DNA of 64,000 bases from Pandoraea pulmonicola (GCF_000815105.2 NZ_CP010310.2:2852001-2916000), one strand, 5' to 3'; shown: positions 52,237 to 62,696, counted from the first letter of the stretch. Numbers and translations: made by a program. The notes: a model not told the origin generated them from the sequence alone.

Positions 52237-55200
52237 CTATGCCCTGACACGTAACGCAGCGCGCGCCCGACCGCGTGCTGCCGCGCCCGCCTCATAGGTG
52301 AGGCCGCTATCGAGATACGGCTTGACCGAAGCGCTGTTGCCGCCGCCTGCCGCCGTCCCCCAGGTGACCGCGCCACCCCCGGCGAGAATCGCAACAAAGG
52401 CTTCGCTGTTGCCGTAGATTGCGCGCACGTTCTGAAGCTGTGCCTTGACCGCAGACGAGTCACCACCGTAGGCGGCGTTGCCCCATGTCACGACGGTGCC
52501 GTCGCGGCGCAGCGCGGCAAACGCGCCGTCGGAGGCGGCCACTTGCACGATGTCGGGGATCAACGCGATGTCCGCCGGGACCACGCTCCCCCAGGATGAA
52601 CTCCCCCAGGCAACCACACGCCCGTTGGCGCGGCGCGCGGCAAAGGCCCCCTTGCTGGCTATGACCTCCTCGATATCGGTCAATTCGGCGATATCGGGAG
52701 GCAACACGCCGCCCCAATCGGCATGGCCCCAGACGAGTACCTGCTTTCCGTCGGTCACTACGGCGTAGGCATAGGCCGACGCCGCGGCTAACTCCACAAT
52801 GTCCCGGCGGGCGGCAATGGTGGCCGGAACCGCGCCGCCATTGCCCGCGGTCCCCCAGGCAACCACCGTCTTGTTGGCGCGCAACGCGCAGAAGGACTCG
52901 TAGTTGCCACGCACGTCGATAATGTCTGTGACTTCCGAGCTAATGGACTCCGGCACTTTCCCGCCGTAGCGGGTGTCGCCCCAGGCCACGATCTGCCCTG
53001 TTTTTCGAAGGGCAGCGAGTGCTGAAGAGCCGGAAAAGATCTGTGTGACGTCCGTCAGGGCGAGGACGTCGGCCGTCGCCTGGCCTCCAAAGGTGGCATT
53101 GCCCCAGGTAGCAATTTGGCCGTTGGCGCGCAGCACCGCAAAGGCTCCGTAGCTTCCTACGATGCGCGTCGCGTCAGTCACACTCACGGTGAACCCGTCC
53201 GGCAACGTCCCACCATAATCCGCATTGCCCCACGCCGCTATCCGCCCGTTACTGCGGCGTACCGCGAAGGCGGCTTGCGTGGCGGCCATTTCGACGACGT
53301 CGTCGTAGGTCAAAATGGTGGGCGGCACGGTGCCGCCGTAACTAGCGACTCCCCAGCCGATCACCCCTCCTTTATTGAGGAGCGCCACCATCGCGGCTGT
53401 GCCGCGGGTCGTGCCGTTGTCACCTGTTCCGGCGATATTGACGGGTTGGATCGTGACCGTATCGTCCTGGCTCTTGACGTTAAGAGGAACCCACGGGCGT
53501 GTGTCCTTGAACGATGCGCCGAGTTTCCAGTTGGACTCGTCGTCGTAGCGCCATTGCGCATTCAATGGCTGCGAAGTGGCCTTGTCGAAGGCGCTCAGGC
53601 GATGCGACACATGCTCCCAGCGGAAGCCCGCCGAACTATTTCGTGCCCCCATGACCAGCAACTTGCCTTGCCCGGGTTGCGCCGTCACGTCGTAGAGCGA
53701 GGGCGGCGATTTCTCCTCGGTCGGGTTGCCTGCTCGAATCACCGTGTACTCGAGCGTCACGGTCTGCCCCACATCCGCCTGCACCGTGGCTTGTGACACG
53801 TTCAGCGTCACGTCGCCGCCCTGCTCCGCATCGCTGACCGTATGGTTTGCCGTGACCGAGCCCGGGCCCGGTACGCCTTGCCACTGCAAGGTGATCTGAT
53901 CGCCCGCCCGAAACCCGCCCGAGCGATCGAGCCGCACGGTCGCGCCATCGGGACAATCGGCAGGATCGAGCGTGCTGCCCGTGGCCTGGTCGATCGTCGC
54001 CGCGGGCAGATTGCCCTGTTGAACGGTCAAGGTCAGCGGCAGGCTCGACGCATAACGCTTACCGGCTCGCCACAGGCTGTACGACACCGTGACCTGCGCA
54101 TCGAGGCTCGCCATGACGTTGGTATAGGGAACGTCGAATTCGATGGACTGGTCCATCTCGGTCGAGAGCAGGAGATGCTCGCCGTCCCAGTTGCCCGGCG
54201 TCTTCTCAGACGCCCACGTCAGCCGGATCGTGTCGCCCTGGCGCGTGTGCTCGGCCGCCGGCACGAATACCGGGCAGCCAATCTGGGGCGACAGGGCCCG
54301 GGGATCGAGCACGCCATTGGCCGCCTCGGGCACGCTGGGCGGCGCGACCTGCGCCACCTGCTGTTCGACTTGCAGGGTCAGCACGTTCGACTGCAGCCAG
54401 GTGGCGTTGTCGGTCTGCAATACCGAATATTGGAACGTGACGCTCTTATTGAGAAACGGGGTGATGTTCGCGTACGGGATATGAACCGGATAGGGCTCCG
54501 TCTGGAAGTTCTCCGAGATATCGAACGGAATCTCGATGCCGTCGGGCGGGCCGCCTCCCCAAACGGCCTTGCCCTTCACGCCATTACCGAGCCCCTCGTT
54601 GGGCCCGAGCAAGCCGGTGCATCCATCGGGCACGAGGTCGGGGTTCAGGATATCTCCGATGGCCTCCGCGACGACCGGCGCCGGCAGCTTGCTCTCATCG
54701 GGCGCGTTGCCGATGCGCAGGGCATAGAGTGCGGAGGGCGAGATGGCGCCACCGCGATTGACGTCGTAGCGCACATGCACGGTCTTGTCCAGATAAGGCC
54801 CGACGTACTCGGCCTCGACCAGGAAGGTGACCGAGCGCACGGCGCGCAGGGTGATTTCATCCTCGTAGTAGCCCGCTTCGCCGGCGGCGCCCCAGTACAT
54901 ATAGACCTTGTCGCCCGCGGCCATGCCCTTGTAGATCGGGATTCTCACGAGCACGTCGCTGGTCGCCAGGCTGCCGTCCAGATGCCCGTCGACGGCTTCG
55001 TCGACGCTGGGCGCGGCCAGCAGCGGCGGGTTGCCGATGTGCAGGGGCAGCGGCGCGGAGGGAATCTCGGGGCCGCCGTCGCCGGGCTCGACGAGATAGG
55101 CGGCGGTCACATCGTTGTCGAGCGCCTTGACGACATTCGCCTTGGGCACGGTGAATGAGATGTCGGTGCCGACCTTTTTGCGGGAGACGTCGAAGTCCTT

Positions 55201-55437
55201 GGTGTATTCACCCGGGCCGCCCATGTCGAACTGGAAGATGACGTGATCGCCTTCTCCCATGTTGGGGTAGGCTTTGACGACAAAACCGACGCCCAGATCA
55301 CTCAGTTCATTGGGATCGAGCAGACCCGCGGCGGCATCGGGACAAACCGGTGCGGGCAACGCGTCGGCCAATGTACGAGAGGCCGACAGGTCGCTGGCCT
55401 TGAACCTCGCTGCGTGAGAGCTGTTTTTCTGCGTCAT
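52237..55437 (-). CDS. Beta-sandwich repeats plus RCC1-like propeller, 1066 residues
   Basis: The N-terminal half has about five repeats of 100-110 residues with the pattern LDP...V..y.gM..GD.v...W, then a conserved linker (GKLLVMGARNSSAGFRWEHVSHR, LNAQWRYDDESNWKLG, FKDTRPWVPLNVKS). The C-terminal half contains nine RCC1-like units (VIGWGVASYGG, IAAWGNADYGG, VVAWGTAGNGG and so on) spaced about 48-50 residues, enough for a beta-propeller. RCC1 repeats are typical of Ran exchange factors in eukaryotes and occur in some bacterial effectors. No signal peptide is visible. GAGGAG precedes the ATG. Second gene of the operon. Confidence 0.7.
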   Translation of the reverse strand: MTQKNSSHAARFKASDLSASRTLADALPAPVCPDAAAGLLDPNELSDLGVGFVVKAYPNMGEGDHVIFQFDMGGPGEYTKDFDVSRKKVGTDISFTVPKANVVKALDNDVTAAYLVEPGDGGPEIPSAPLPLHIGNPPLLAAPSVDEAVDGHLDGSLATSDVLVRIPIYKGMAAGDKVYMYWGAAGEAGYYEDEITLRAVRSVTFLVEAEYVGPYLDKTVHVRYDVNRGGAISPSALYALRIGNAPDESKLPAPVVAEAIGDILNPDLVPDGCTGLLGPNEGLGNGVKGKAVWGGGPPDGIEIPFDISENFQTEPYPVHIPYANITPFLNKSVTFQYSVLQTDNATWLQSNVLTLQVEQQVAQVAPPSVPEAANGVLDPRALSPQIGCPVFVPAAEHTRQGDTIRLTWASEKTPGNWDGEHLLLSTEMDQSIEFDVPYTNVMASLDAQVTVSYSLWRAGKRYASSLPLTLTVQQGNLPAATIDQATGSTLDPADCPDGATVRLDRSGGFRAGDQITLQWQGVPGPGSVTANHTVSDAEQGGDVTLNVSQATVQADVGQTVTLEYTVIRAGNPTEEKSPPSLYDVTAQPGQGKLLVMGARNSSAGFRWEHVSHRLSAFDKATSQPLNAQWRYDDESNWKLGASFKDTRPWVPLNVKSQDDTVTIQPVNIAGTGDNGTTRGTAAMVALLNKGGVIGWGVASYGGTVPPTILTYDDVVEMAATQAAFAVRRSNGRIAAWGNADYGGTLPDGFTVSVTDATRIVGSYGAFAVLRANGQIATWGNATFGGQATADVLALTDVTQIFSGSSALAALRKTGQIVAWGDTRYGGKVPESISSEVTDIIDVRGNYESFCALRANKTVVAWGTAGNGGAVPATIAARRDIVELAAASAYAYAVVTDGKQVLVWGHADWGGVLPPDIAELTDIEEVIASKGAFAARRANGRVVAWGSSSWGSVVPADIALIPDIVQVAASDGAFAALRRDGTVVTWGNAAYGGDSSAVKAQLQNVRAIYGNSEAFVAILAGGGAVTWGTAAGGGNSASVKPYLDSGLTYEAGAAARGRARAALRVRA

Positions 55438-55506
55438 GCCGGCTCCTCGAACTCTTGAAGGAATGTGCTAATTCATGAACGACAGTCAATAACCGAAAAC
55501 TTTGCC

Positions 55507-58500
55507 TTAGGTTTGGACGGGAACCGCATCTACCGCACCGGACTCGGCCGTACTGGTAGGCATTGGGCGTGCCTGATAGAACAGCTGTGAATCGAGCAGC
55601 GACTTGACCGAAGAGCTATCGCCCCCGCTTACGGCCACACCCCAAGTCACGACACCTCCGCCGTCTTTGAGCGCCACGAACACTTCGGTGTTGCCATACA
55701 CGGCCCGGATGTCCTGCGCCTGTGTCACCGTGGCGGGCGCGGTGCCCCCCGTCGCCGCGGCGCCCCACGCGACCACGCTGCCATTGCGCCGCAACGCCGC
55801 GAACGCCGAGCTGTTTCCCGTGACCTGCACAATGTCGGTCAGACCCGCAATGGCCGTAGGCACACTGCCGCCACGCGCCGGGTCGCCCCATGCGACCACC
55901 GTGCCGTTGGCCCGGCGTGCACAGAATGCCCCCCACGTGGCCGTCACTTCCTCGACGTCGTTCAGCGTCGCAATGTCGCTTGGCAGCGTTCCGCCATAGT
56001 TGGCGTTGCCCCATGCCAGGACCTCGCCGCCCGTCGTCCGTACCGCGAAGGCGCGCGCCGTTGCGCTGGCCAGCTCGAGGAGGTCGCGCCGGGCGGCCAC
56101 GTTCTGCGGCACCACGCCGCCGTCGGCACTGGCACCCCACGCCACCACCGTACCGTTGCCCCGCAGCGCGCAAAACGCAGTGAAGTTGCCCAGCACGCTG
56201 ACGATGTCGGTGGCGCCGGCGATGTTGCCCGGAACACTGCCGCCGTAGCCCTGAACCCCCCAGGCGATCACCTGGCCATTGTTTCGCAGCGCGCAGAACG
56301 CCATGCCGGCGCTCGCCACCGTTTGGACGTCAATGAGCGCCTGGGCATCGGCCGAGAGCGTACCGCCATAATCGGCCCTGCCCCAGGCGGTCAAGGCGCC
56401 GTTGTTCTGAATCGTCACGAACGCGCCGGCGTTGCCGAAAATGCGCTGCGCGTTCGTGATGTTCGTGCCGCCTGGAATGGCCCCACCGAGCGACGTGTCT
56501 CCCCACACCGCGACGCGGCCATTGGCGCGTCGTACGGTAAAGGCCGCCTGCGTCGAGCTGATCTCGATCACGTCGGTAAAGGTGATGATCGTGGGTGGAA
56601 CCGCGCCGCCGTAGCCGGCCACGCCCCAACCGATGACGTTGTCGCTTCCCAGCAGCGCAACCAGTGCCGAAACCCCCGTCTGGTTCGTGGCATCCGACCC
56701 GGAGCCCGCAATGTTGATCGGGTTGATCCCCACCTGGTCGTTGGCCGAACGCACCTTGAGCGGCACCCACGGACGAGTGTCCTTGAAGCTCACGCCCGAC
56801 ACCCAGTTGGCATCGTCCTCATAGCGCCACTCGGCATACAAGTCCTTACGCGCCGATTTATCGATGGCGCGCAGGTAACGCGGCGTGCTCGATGCCCGAT
56901 AGATACCGCCGTGAGCCCGTGCGCCCATCACCAACAGGTTGCCTGAACCCAGTTGGCGCTGGACATCGTAGATGGACGGGGCCGACTGCTCGACCATCCC
57001 TCCCTGTGCCCGTGTGACCTTGTAGTCCAGTGTGATCGACCCGCCGTTGTTCGCATCGACGTAGGATTTGTCCACGACGATGGTCACGTCGTTACCCACG
57101 TCGCCCGCCTGGACGGTGTACGGGAACGTCCCGCTGCCAGGGCCCGGCGCCCCTGTCCAATGCAGTTCTATCTGATCGTTGAGCGCGAACATTGCGCTGC
57201 TGGCAAAGCGCACCGTCGCGCCCGAGGGGGAAGGTGGTACGTCGTCGGGATTGAGATTGGTGCCTTTGGCCTGGTCGATGGTCGCCGGGGGAAGCGCGGA
57301 GAGCTTGATGGCGAACGCCAGTGTCGGGCTCGCGCCCAGGCGATTGCCGCCGCGCATCCACTCGTACCAGGCGTCCACATTGCCATTGATGCCCGCATAA
57401 ACCACGTTGCTTGGCACGATGAGCTCGATATTGCTCGTCGAACTCCCCACGATGCTATCGATCTGGGTGGACGCCGCCGCCGCGGGAAGCGAGCTGTCCC
57501 AGTGCAGTCGTGCGATGTCGCCCTGGCGCATCCCCGTGTGAAACGGAATGACCACGTTCGCGCCATCGGGCACATCGCGGGGATCGAGCACGCCCTTGTT
57601 GAGTGCCAGTACCTGCGGCAGATCCAGTTCCTCGGCCTGCCGCTCGATTTGGACCTGGTAGGGGTCGGAGGTGCGTACGGCCGAACTGCCGTTGTCCACG
57701 GTATAGAGAAGACTCGCCGTGCGATTGAGAAACGGCAGAATATTAGCCTTCGGAATATCCCGGTTGATGGGCTTGCCCACCATGCTGTCGCTGACGTTGA
57801 TATACCACTCCAGGCCGCCGCTGCCCGGCCCGCCGCCCCAGATCAGGTGAATGGCATCGCCGCTGGCCATGCCCGAGTAAGCCGGTATCTGCGCGGTGGC
57901 GTTCGCCGTGATGACGTCCGGATCGAGCACCCCGTTTTGCGCTTCCAAAATGGTGGGCGCCGGCAGTGCATTCGGTTGGGTGCCGCCAACGCGCAAGTGC
58001 AGAACGTCGGACTGAAATACCTTTGCAGGCACGGCCCCGCCGCCGCGTGTGACCTGATAGCTGATGTCGGCTATCCGCCCCACCCACGGCTGAACCTCGG
58101 CGGCGTCCATGAGAAAACGATAGTCGCGCGGCGTGCTCACGGCAATGCTGTCGTCGTAGTAGCCCGTGTCGCCCGGCTTGCCCCAACTCATCTCGATCTG
58201 ATCGCCACGCTGCATATTGCTGTTGGCGTACACGCGAGTCGTGACCCCCCCTGCGATATTGGCCGGATCGAGGTAGTCCCCCTGCGCTTCGTCGACCCCT
58301 GGCGCGGGCCAGTTCTGCTGCGTCTGCACGCTCAGAACGAGGTCGTCGGAATTGTCGAGCTTGCCGGTGGCGTACCGCTTGACGATGTAGTTCACGACCA
58401 CCTGGCTGTTCAAATGGAAGCTGACCTTGTCTTTCGGCACCAGCATGGTGATGTCGTTGCCGACGACGTTGGTCGAGACGTCGAATTCCTGGACGACCGC

Positions 58501-60507
58501 GCCTGCCCCCGTGCCGGGCGCGAACTGCACGGTAACGGAATCACCGTCCTGCATGCCCGGGTAGGGCTTGACTCGCACGGTGGCACCCGCGGCGGGCAAC
58601 GTCGCGGGATCCAGAATGCCGTTGACGGCCTGATCGACGCTGGGCGCCGGTAGGTTGCCGCCCTGCGGCGAGACCACGCTGAACTGCGTCCAGGCCGAGT
58701 CCTGCGGCGCGGAGCCGTCCACCCGTGTCACCGTGTAGCTCACGGTCACGAATTCGTTGTTCGCGGCGTCGGCGTCGATAACAGTGCGCGGCACCGTGGG
58801 CTGAATCGGTTGCCCCACCATCGCCGCTGTCACCGTCACGGAGCCCGACGTGCTGCCCGCCGCGCTCTGGCCTCGCCAATACCAGTCCACACGGTCGCCC
58901 ACCGCCATCGGCGTCCAGGGATCGATCGTCAATTGCACCCCAGTGGGCACCGCGGCGGGATCGAGCACGCCGCCCGAGACCCCCTGCACTCCCGGCCTGG
59001 GCAGTGTGAGTGCGCCCACGACGTTCAGCAGCAGGTGCTGCGACTGCTGTTCCACTGCCCCCTGTCTGACCTTGTAGGACACGTCGACCTTGCCGCCGGC
59101 GAGCAGCGTCACGAAGTCGGACGGCACCACAAAGACGACGGGGGAGCCTTCGGCGCCGGGGGCGATCTGGGTCTGGTCCGGATACGCGAGCGGACGACCA
59201 TTCGCGGTCGTGCCGTTCCAGTCCAGCACGACCACGTCACCGACCGCCATGGCCGGCCAGGGCGGGATTTGCACGTGCGCGCCGTTGGCGGTATTGGCCG
59301 GATCAAGATTTCCTCCCACCGCCTCGAGGACCGTGGGCGCGGCGAGTTGGAGCGCCGTACCGGTAATCGTCAGATACGCGCGCTGCGAGCGGCCCTTGTC
59401 GCCCCCCAGGGAATCCGTGACGCGAAAGTACACCGACGCCACGCCCGGCACGACCCGGTGCAGCACGTCGTTGCTGATGGACATGTAGACGGTGCGCGCG
59501 CCGGTGCGTATCGGGGGGGACGCGCTTTCCTCGGTCACTTGCTGACCGTCGCTCGACACGCCTTCGAACACGAGGTGGATCACGTCGCCCGCCGTCATGG
59601 GCGCTTCCACGACGATGATCGCGGGCTCGTCCCTGGTGCCCAGCGCGTCGACGTCGAGCACGCCATTGACCGCGTCGGGGATATCGGGGGGAAGGTACTG
59701 CGTGCCGCTGGCTTCGACGTTCACATAGGCGGGCATGGAGTTGTTCGACCAGTTGTCGACCGCGTCGGTGATATCGTACGTCACCATCAACTTGTCGCTG
59801 TCGCCTGCGGCGGCGATGGTCTGCGCGTCGATGGGGACGACGACGGGCGAGCCGACGTCGGCAAGCAGCACGGGCGCGGCGTAGACGGACTGCGTGCCCC
59901 AACGCACGCGCAGCTTGTCGCCGACGGCCATGTACTTCCAGGCCGGCACCGTGACCGTGATTCCGGCTTGCGCCTGCGTCGAGTCAATCACACTGACCGA
60001 TGGGGTGGGCGCTGCGAGATTCTCGTTCTCGTAGGGCGTGTTGACCGGATCGGGATCCAGTCCTCCGGGCACCGTGGTTTTCACCAAGACGTCCAGTTTC
60101 GGCGATTCGACCGCGTCGGGCCCAAAGCCCTTAAACGTATACCAGACGCTTTTCGTGCCATCACCGACTCGGACGACGTCCTGCACCGTCGCGCGCATCA
60201 CGATCGGCAAACCCAACTCTTCCTCCTTGAGCGGGTGCACGTCCACCGCACGCGATGCATCTCCCCAATAGAGAGTGATGATGTCGCCTGTGACCCATTC
60301 GAGGTTGGGGGCAATCCGCACCAACACGACGCTATCCGGATTGGCCACGGCGGACCAGCCAATGCCGCCGTACGCCTGCGCTACCGGCACCTGCGGCGCC
60401 AGAAGGGTGATGAGAATGTGGGGTTTGCGCAGTGCGGGCAAACGCCTGACGTTAGCGTCAGTGGGAGAAGATGGATGCTGAAGTAACCGCGAATCGCTGG
60501 TCGTCAT
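55507..60507 (-). CDS. Giant beta-sandwich/RCC1-like repeat protein, 1666 residues
   Basis: Same architecture as the 1066-residue neighbour, with about ten N-terminal beta-sandwich units (repeat marks such as GGNLDPANTANGA, GGVLDPAAVPTG, NGILDPATLP, KGVLDPRDVPDGA). The GNLLVMGARAHGG...FKDTRPWVPLKVRS linker and nine RCC1-like WG...GG units follow. The first 25 residues are polar, with no Sec signal; the first unit KPHILITLLAPQVPVAQ is the part preserved in the pseudogene at 34-285. It is the first gene of the minus-strand operon, with GGAG before the ATG. Surface display, T6SS cargo or intracellular scaffold are all possible; sequence alone does not decide. Confidence 0.7.
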   Translation of the reverse strand: MTTSDSRLLQHPSSPTDANVRRLPALRKPHILITLLAPQVPVAQAYGGIGWSAVANPDSVVLVRIAPNLEWVTGDIITLYWGDASRAVDVHPLKEEELGLPIVMRATVQDVVRVGDGTKSVWYTFKGFGPDAVESPKLDVLVKTTVPGGLDPDPVNTPYENENLAAPTPSVSVIDSTQAQAGITVTVPAWKYMAVGDKLRVRWGTQSVYAAPVLLADVGSPVVVPIDAQTIAAAGDSDKLMVTYDITDAVDNWSNNSMPAYVNVEASGTQYLPPDIPDAVNGVLDVDALGTRDEPAIIVVEAPMTAGDVIHLVFEGVSSDGQQVTEESASPPIRTGARTVYMSISNDVLHRVVPGVASVYFRVTDSLGGDKGRSQRAYLTITGTALQLAAPTVLEAVGGNLDPANTANGAHVQIPPWPAMAVGDVVVLDWNGTTANGRPLAYPDQTQIAPGAEGSPVVFVVPSDFVTLLAGGKVDVSYKVRQGAVEQQSQHLLLNVVGALTLPRPGVQGVSGGVLDPAAVPTGVQLTIDPWTPMAVGDRVDWYWRGQSAAGSTSGSVTVTAAMVGQPIQPTVPRTVIDADAANNEFVTVSYTVTRVDGSAPQDSAWTQFSVVSPQGGNLPAPSVDQAVNGILDPATLPAAGATVRVKPYPGMQDGDSVTVQFAPGTGAGAVVQEFDVSTNVVGNDITMLVPKDKVSFHLNSQVVVNYIVKRYATGKLDNSDDLVLSVQTQQNWPAPGVDEAQGDYLDPANIAGGVTTRVYANSNMQRGDQIEMSWGKPGDTGYYDDSIAVSTPRDYRFLMDAAEVQPWVGRIADISYQVTRGGGAVPAKVFQSDVLHLRVGGTQPNALPAPTILEAQNGVLDPDVITANATAQIPAYSGMASGDAIHLIWGGGPGSGGLEWYINVSDSMVGKPINRDIPKANILPFLNRTASLLYTVDNGSSAVRTSDPYQVQIERQAEELDLPQVLALNKGVLDPRDVPDGANVVIPFHTGMRQGDIARLHWDSSLPAAAASTQIDSIVGSSTSNIELIVPSNVVYAGINGNVDAWYEWMRGGNRLGASPTLAFAIKLSALPPATIDQAKGTNLNPDDVPPSPSGATVRFASSAMFALNDQIELHWTGAPGPGSGTFPYTVQAGDVGNDVTIVVDKSYVDANNGGSITLDYKVTRAQGGMVEQSAPSIYDVQRQLGSGNLLVMGARAHGGIYRASSTPRYLRAIDKSARKDLYAEWRYEDDANWVSGVSFKDTRPWVPLKVRSANDQVGINPINIAGSGSDATNQTGVSALVALLGSDNVIGWGVAGYGGAVPPTIITFTDVIEISSTQAAFTVRRANGRVAVWGDTSLGGAIPGGTNITNAQRIFGNAGAFVTIQNNGALTAWGRADYGGTLSADAQALIDVQTVASAGMAFCALRNNGQVIAWGVQGYGGSVPGNIAGATDIVSVLGNFTAFCALRGNGTVVAWGASADGGVVPQNVAARRDLLELASATARAFAVRTTGGEVLAWGNANYGGTLPSDIATLNDVEEVTATWGAFCARRANGTVVAWGDPARGGSVPTAIAGLTDIVQVTGNSSAFAALRRNGSVVAWGAAATGGTAPATVTQAQDIRAVYGNTEVFVALKDGGGVVTWGVAVSGGDSSSVKSLLDSQLFYQARPMPTSTAESGAVDAVPVQT

Positions 60508-60668
60508 GGCTGTTCTCCGCTGGGGTCGGGCGTGGGTGTCTGCCGAACCGCCATGAAGCCATATCCGCTAGCCATCGCCAACTATTAGTATTGTTAGTGT
60601 GAATACTCGAACAATATCGATACTGTCTGCATTCCATACCTTCATTCATATTAGAGAAGGAGAATGCG
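60508..60668. promoter_or_regulatory. Divergent promoter region of the repeat-protein genes
   Basis: This 161-base AT-rich gap separates the operon reading left from the gene reading right; it must contain both promoters. A TATTAGTATTGTTAGTGTGAATA stretch near 60583-60605 is promoter-like, but no -35/-10 pair is clear enough to assign. Confidence 0.35.
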
Positions 60669-62675
60669 ATGAAGCCAGGTCTTTACCACCGGTACAAGGT
60701 TCGAAGCCCTTCCGCTGCGGCGGCGGATGCAATCCCGGTAGCGCCGACGCTTAATCAGGCTGACTATGCGCCAGGAACGGCAGGATTCGATACGATGAAG
60801 GGCTTGATCAACGGAAATCTTAAAGGTCAAGACCTGATACTGAATATTGGGCTGGATAATAGCTGGTTCCCAGGTGACCAGGTAATCGTCACGGTAAATA
60901 ACCAAGCGCTGCCGACGCACACCATTACCGATGCAGAATTCGATGCAGATCTCATCAACGTGCCCATCCCCTCCGCCATGCTAGTCGACGGGCAATATAA
61001 CGTCACTTACCACTATTATTCACCCTTTAGCCTGACACCTTCTCCAGAGAGCAACCCACCGCTCGTGTTCCAGGTGAAGTTCACACCTCCGGGCGACCCT
61101 CCCGATGGTGAAAACCTCGGCGCCCCCGTTTTCGCAGAGGCCATCCAGGCGTCGGGACTCACCTCCCCCCAACTCACCCAAATGGGCGATAAGCTCACCG
61201 CCAACGTGCCAAGCTATAACAACTCACGCGAAGGTGACACGATTCAAGCGCAAGTTACGCTTCAATCTGGGGGGGCGGCAGTACTTGCGCAGTCCGTGCA
61301 GGTTCCTCCCGGGGGGGAAGGCACAGCAATAGTGGTCACCTTTACCCGCGCTGAGCTGACGCAGGTCGGAGACGGTCTTGCTGAGTTCGCCTATACGATC
61401 ACGGACCTCGCGGGCAACGTTTCCAAGCTTTCGCACGTCGCCGTGATCGACTTGTTCATCACTAGTTTTATCGACGATCTGCAGCCACCGGAAGTCCCCG
61501 CCTTTACTGCGCACAAAGTCATCGACGAAGACGACGCGCGCAAGCCGGTGCTAGTTAGTATCCCACCGAATGCGAAACTGCTTGCTGGCGACAAGATCGT
61601 GCTCACGTGGGGTACCGCCACGTTGCCCGAGGTGGTAATCCAGGCCGGGGACCTGGGGCAAACTCCGATGCTGCAGATCGCTGTGCCCTACCTGGATATT
61701 GCAGGCGAAGGCAACGGTACCATCCCCGTCAATTATGAAGCAAGGCGCGCATCGGGCTCGCTTGGCTCGCCCGCCAATCCGCTGCAGGTGCTGGTCAATC
61801 TGGATCAGCCTGGCGGCCCCGATCCTGATCCGACCAAGCCTTACAATACAAACCTTGGCGCGCCAACCGTACGCCCGAGTGGATGGCAGCCTGGCGATGC
61901 GGAGAACGTGATTCCACTCGCTGCGTCCAACGCCGATGCGACATTCATCGTGCCATGGCTCACCGCCACGTCAAACACCGATGCGTTCCAGGCAAATGAC
62001 TCGGTGGATCTCTACTACGGAACTGACAAGTTCGACAGCTTCACTATCACTGCTCAGGACGTCACTGCCAAGCAGGATATCGTGCGCCCCCTGCCCGCCC
62101 AGGTGATCCAGAAATACGGTAGCGGCGCCTTCGTTGCCCAATATGTCGGGTCCCGCAACATTCCCAACATCACGCCCCAGCTTCAAAACTCTGCCACCTC
62201 TCCCCCGCAGGATGTGACTGTCGCCAGCGGCGCCTCGCTGCCCGGCGGAGGTCAACCGCTACCGCCGGCGTCATTCGATGTTCCAGCCGACAATCCCTAC
62301 ATTACCTACGACCGCGCAAAAGCGGGTGTGAAAATTATTGTGCCAACCTACGTGAACATCGCCGTTGGGGACACAGTTATCATTGAATTCACAGCAAAAT
62401 GGGGGGCAAAGGGTACCGGGCCGGATATCGATCTCGCGAAATACACCAGCCCCGCGAGCACCGTGGGACCCGATAATGTCACAAACGGGTTGTCGTTCAC
62501 GCTGCCGCCGGATAATGCACTCTACTTGTATCCCTTCTGCGTGGCATACGTCACATACACGGCAACGAATAAGACGGGGTCCGTAACGTCTCCATCAACG
62601 AGCGTTTCCTGTGACGAGCGAGCCAATCCCAGCCCACCGGCTGATCCTAAGCGGCCTAACCCCCCCATCCGGTGA
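60669..62675 (+). CDS. Beta-sandwich repeat protein without RCC1 part, 668 residues
   Basis: The product has about five units of the same beta-sandwich type as the operon on the opposite strand (APTLNQADYAPGTAGFDTMKG, ILNIGLDNSWFPGDQVIVTVN, FIVPWLTATSNTDAFQANDSVDLYYG). Neither the GAR/FKDTRPW linker nor RCC1-like units are present. The end is Pro/Asn-rich (ANPSPPADPKRPNPPIR) and could be a stalk or attachment tail. No signal peptide is visible. GAAGGAG precedes the ATG. It is divergently arranged to the repeat operon and ends at a clear terminator. Confidence 0.65.
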   Translation: MKPGLYHRYKVRSPSAAAADAIPVAPTLNQADYAPGTAGFDTMKGLINGNLKGQDLILNIGLDNSWFPGDQVIVTVNNQALPTHTITDAEFDADLINVPIPSAMLVDGQYNVTYHYYSPFSLTPSPESNPPLVFQVKFTPPGDPPDGENLGAPVFAEAIQASGLTSPQLTQMGDKLTANVPSYNNSREGDTIQAQVTLQSGGAAVLAQSVQVPPGGEGTAIVVTFTRAELTQVGDGLAEFAYTITDLAGNVSKLSHVAVIDLFITSFIDDLQPPEVPAFTAHKVIDEDDARKPVLVSIPPNAKLLAGDKIVLTWGTATLPEVVIQAGDLGQTPMLQIAVPYLDIAGEGNGTIPVNYEARRASGSLGSPANPLQVLVNLDQPGGPDPDPTKPYNTNLGAPTVRPSGWQPGDAENVIPLAASNADATFIVPWLTATSNTDAFQANDSVDLYYGTDKFDSFTITAQDVTAKQDIVRPLPAQVIQKYGSGAFVAQYVGSRNIPNITPQLQNSATSPPQDVTVASGASLPGGGQPLPPASFDVPADNPYITYDRAKAGVKIIVPTYVNIAVGDTVIIEFTAKWGAKGTGPDIDLAKYTSPASTVGPDNVTNGLSFTLPPDNALYLYPFCVAYVTYTATNKTGSVTSPSTSVSCDERANPSPPADPKRPNPPIR

Positions 62676-62696
62676 CGTCGTTCACCTGTGTTCTAC

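Noticed and set aside
55507..57000. Tandem DNA repeat array suspected from regular spacing
   Set aside because: The periodicity is about 150 bases and follows the RCC1-like protein units; it is coding repeat and not a CRISPR or satellite array.
53842..60486. Long plus-strand open frames (438, 566 and 558 codons) opposite the giant repeat genes
   Set aside because: They mirror the GC-rich codon structure of the real minus-strand genes, have no ribosome binding sites and show Arg/His/Ala-heavy shadow composition.
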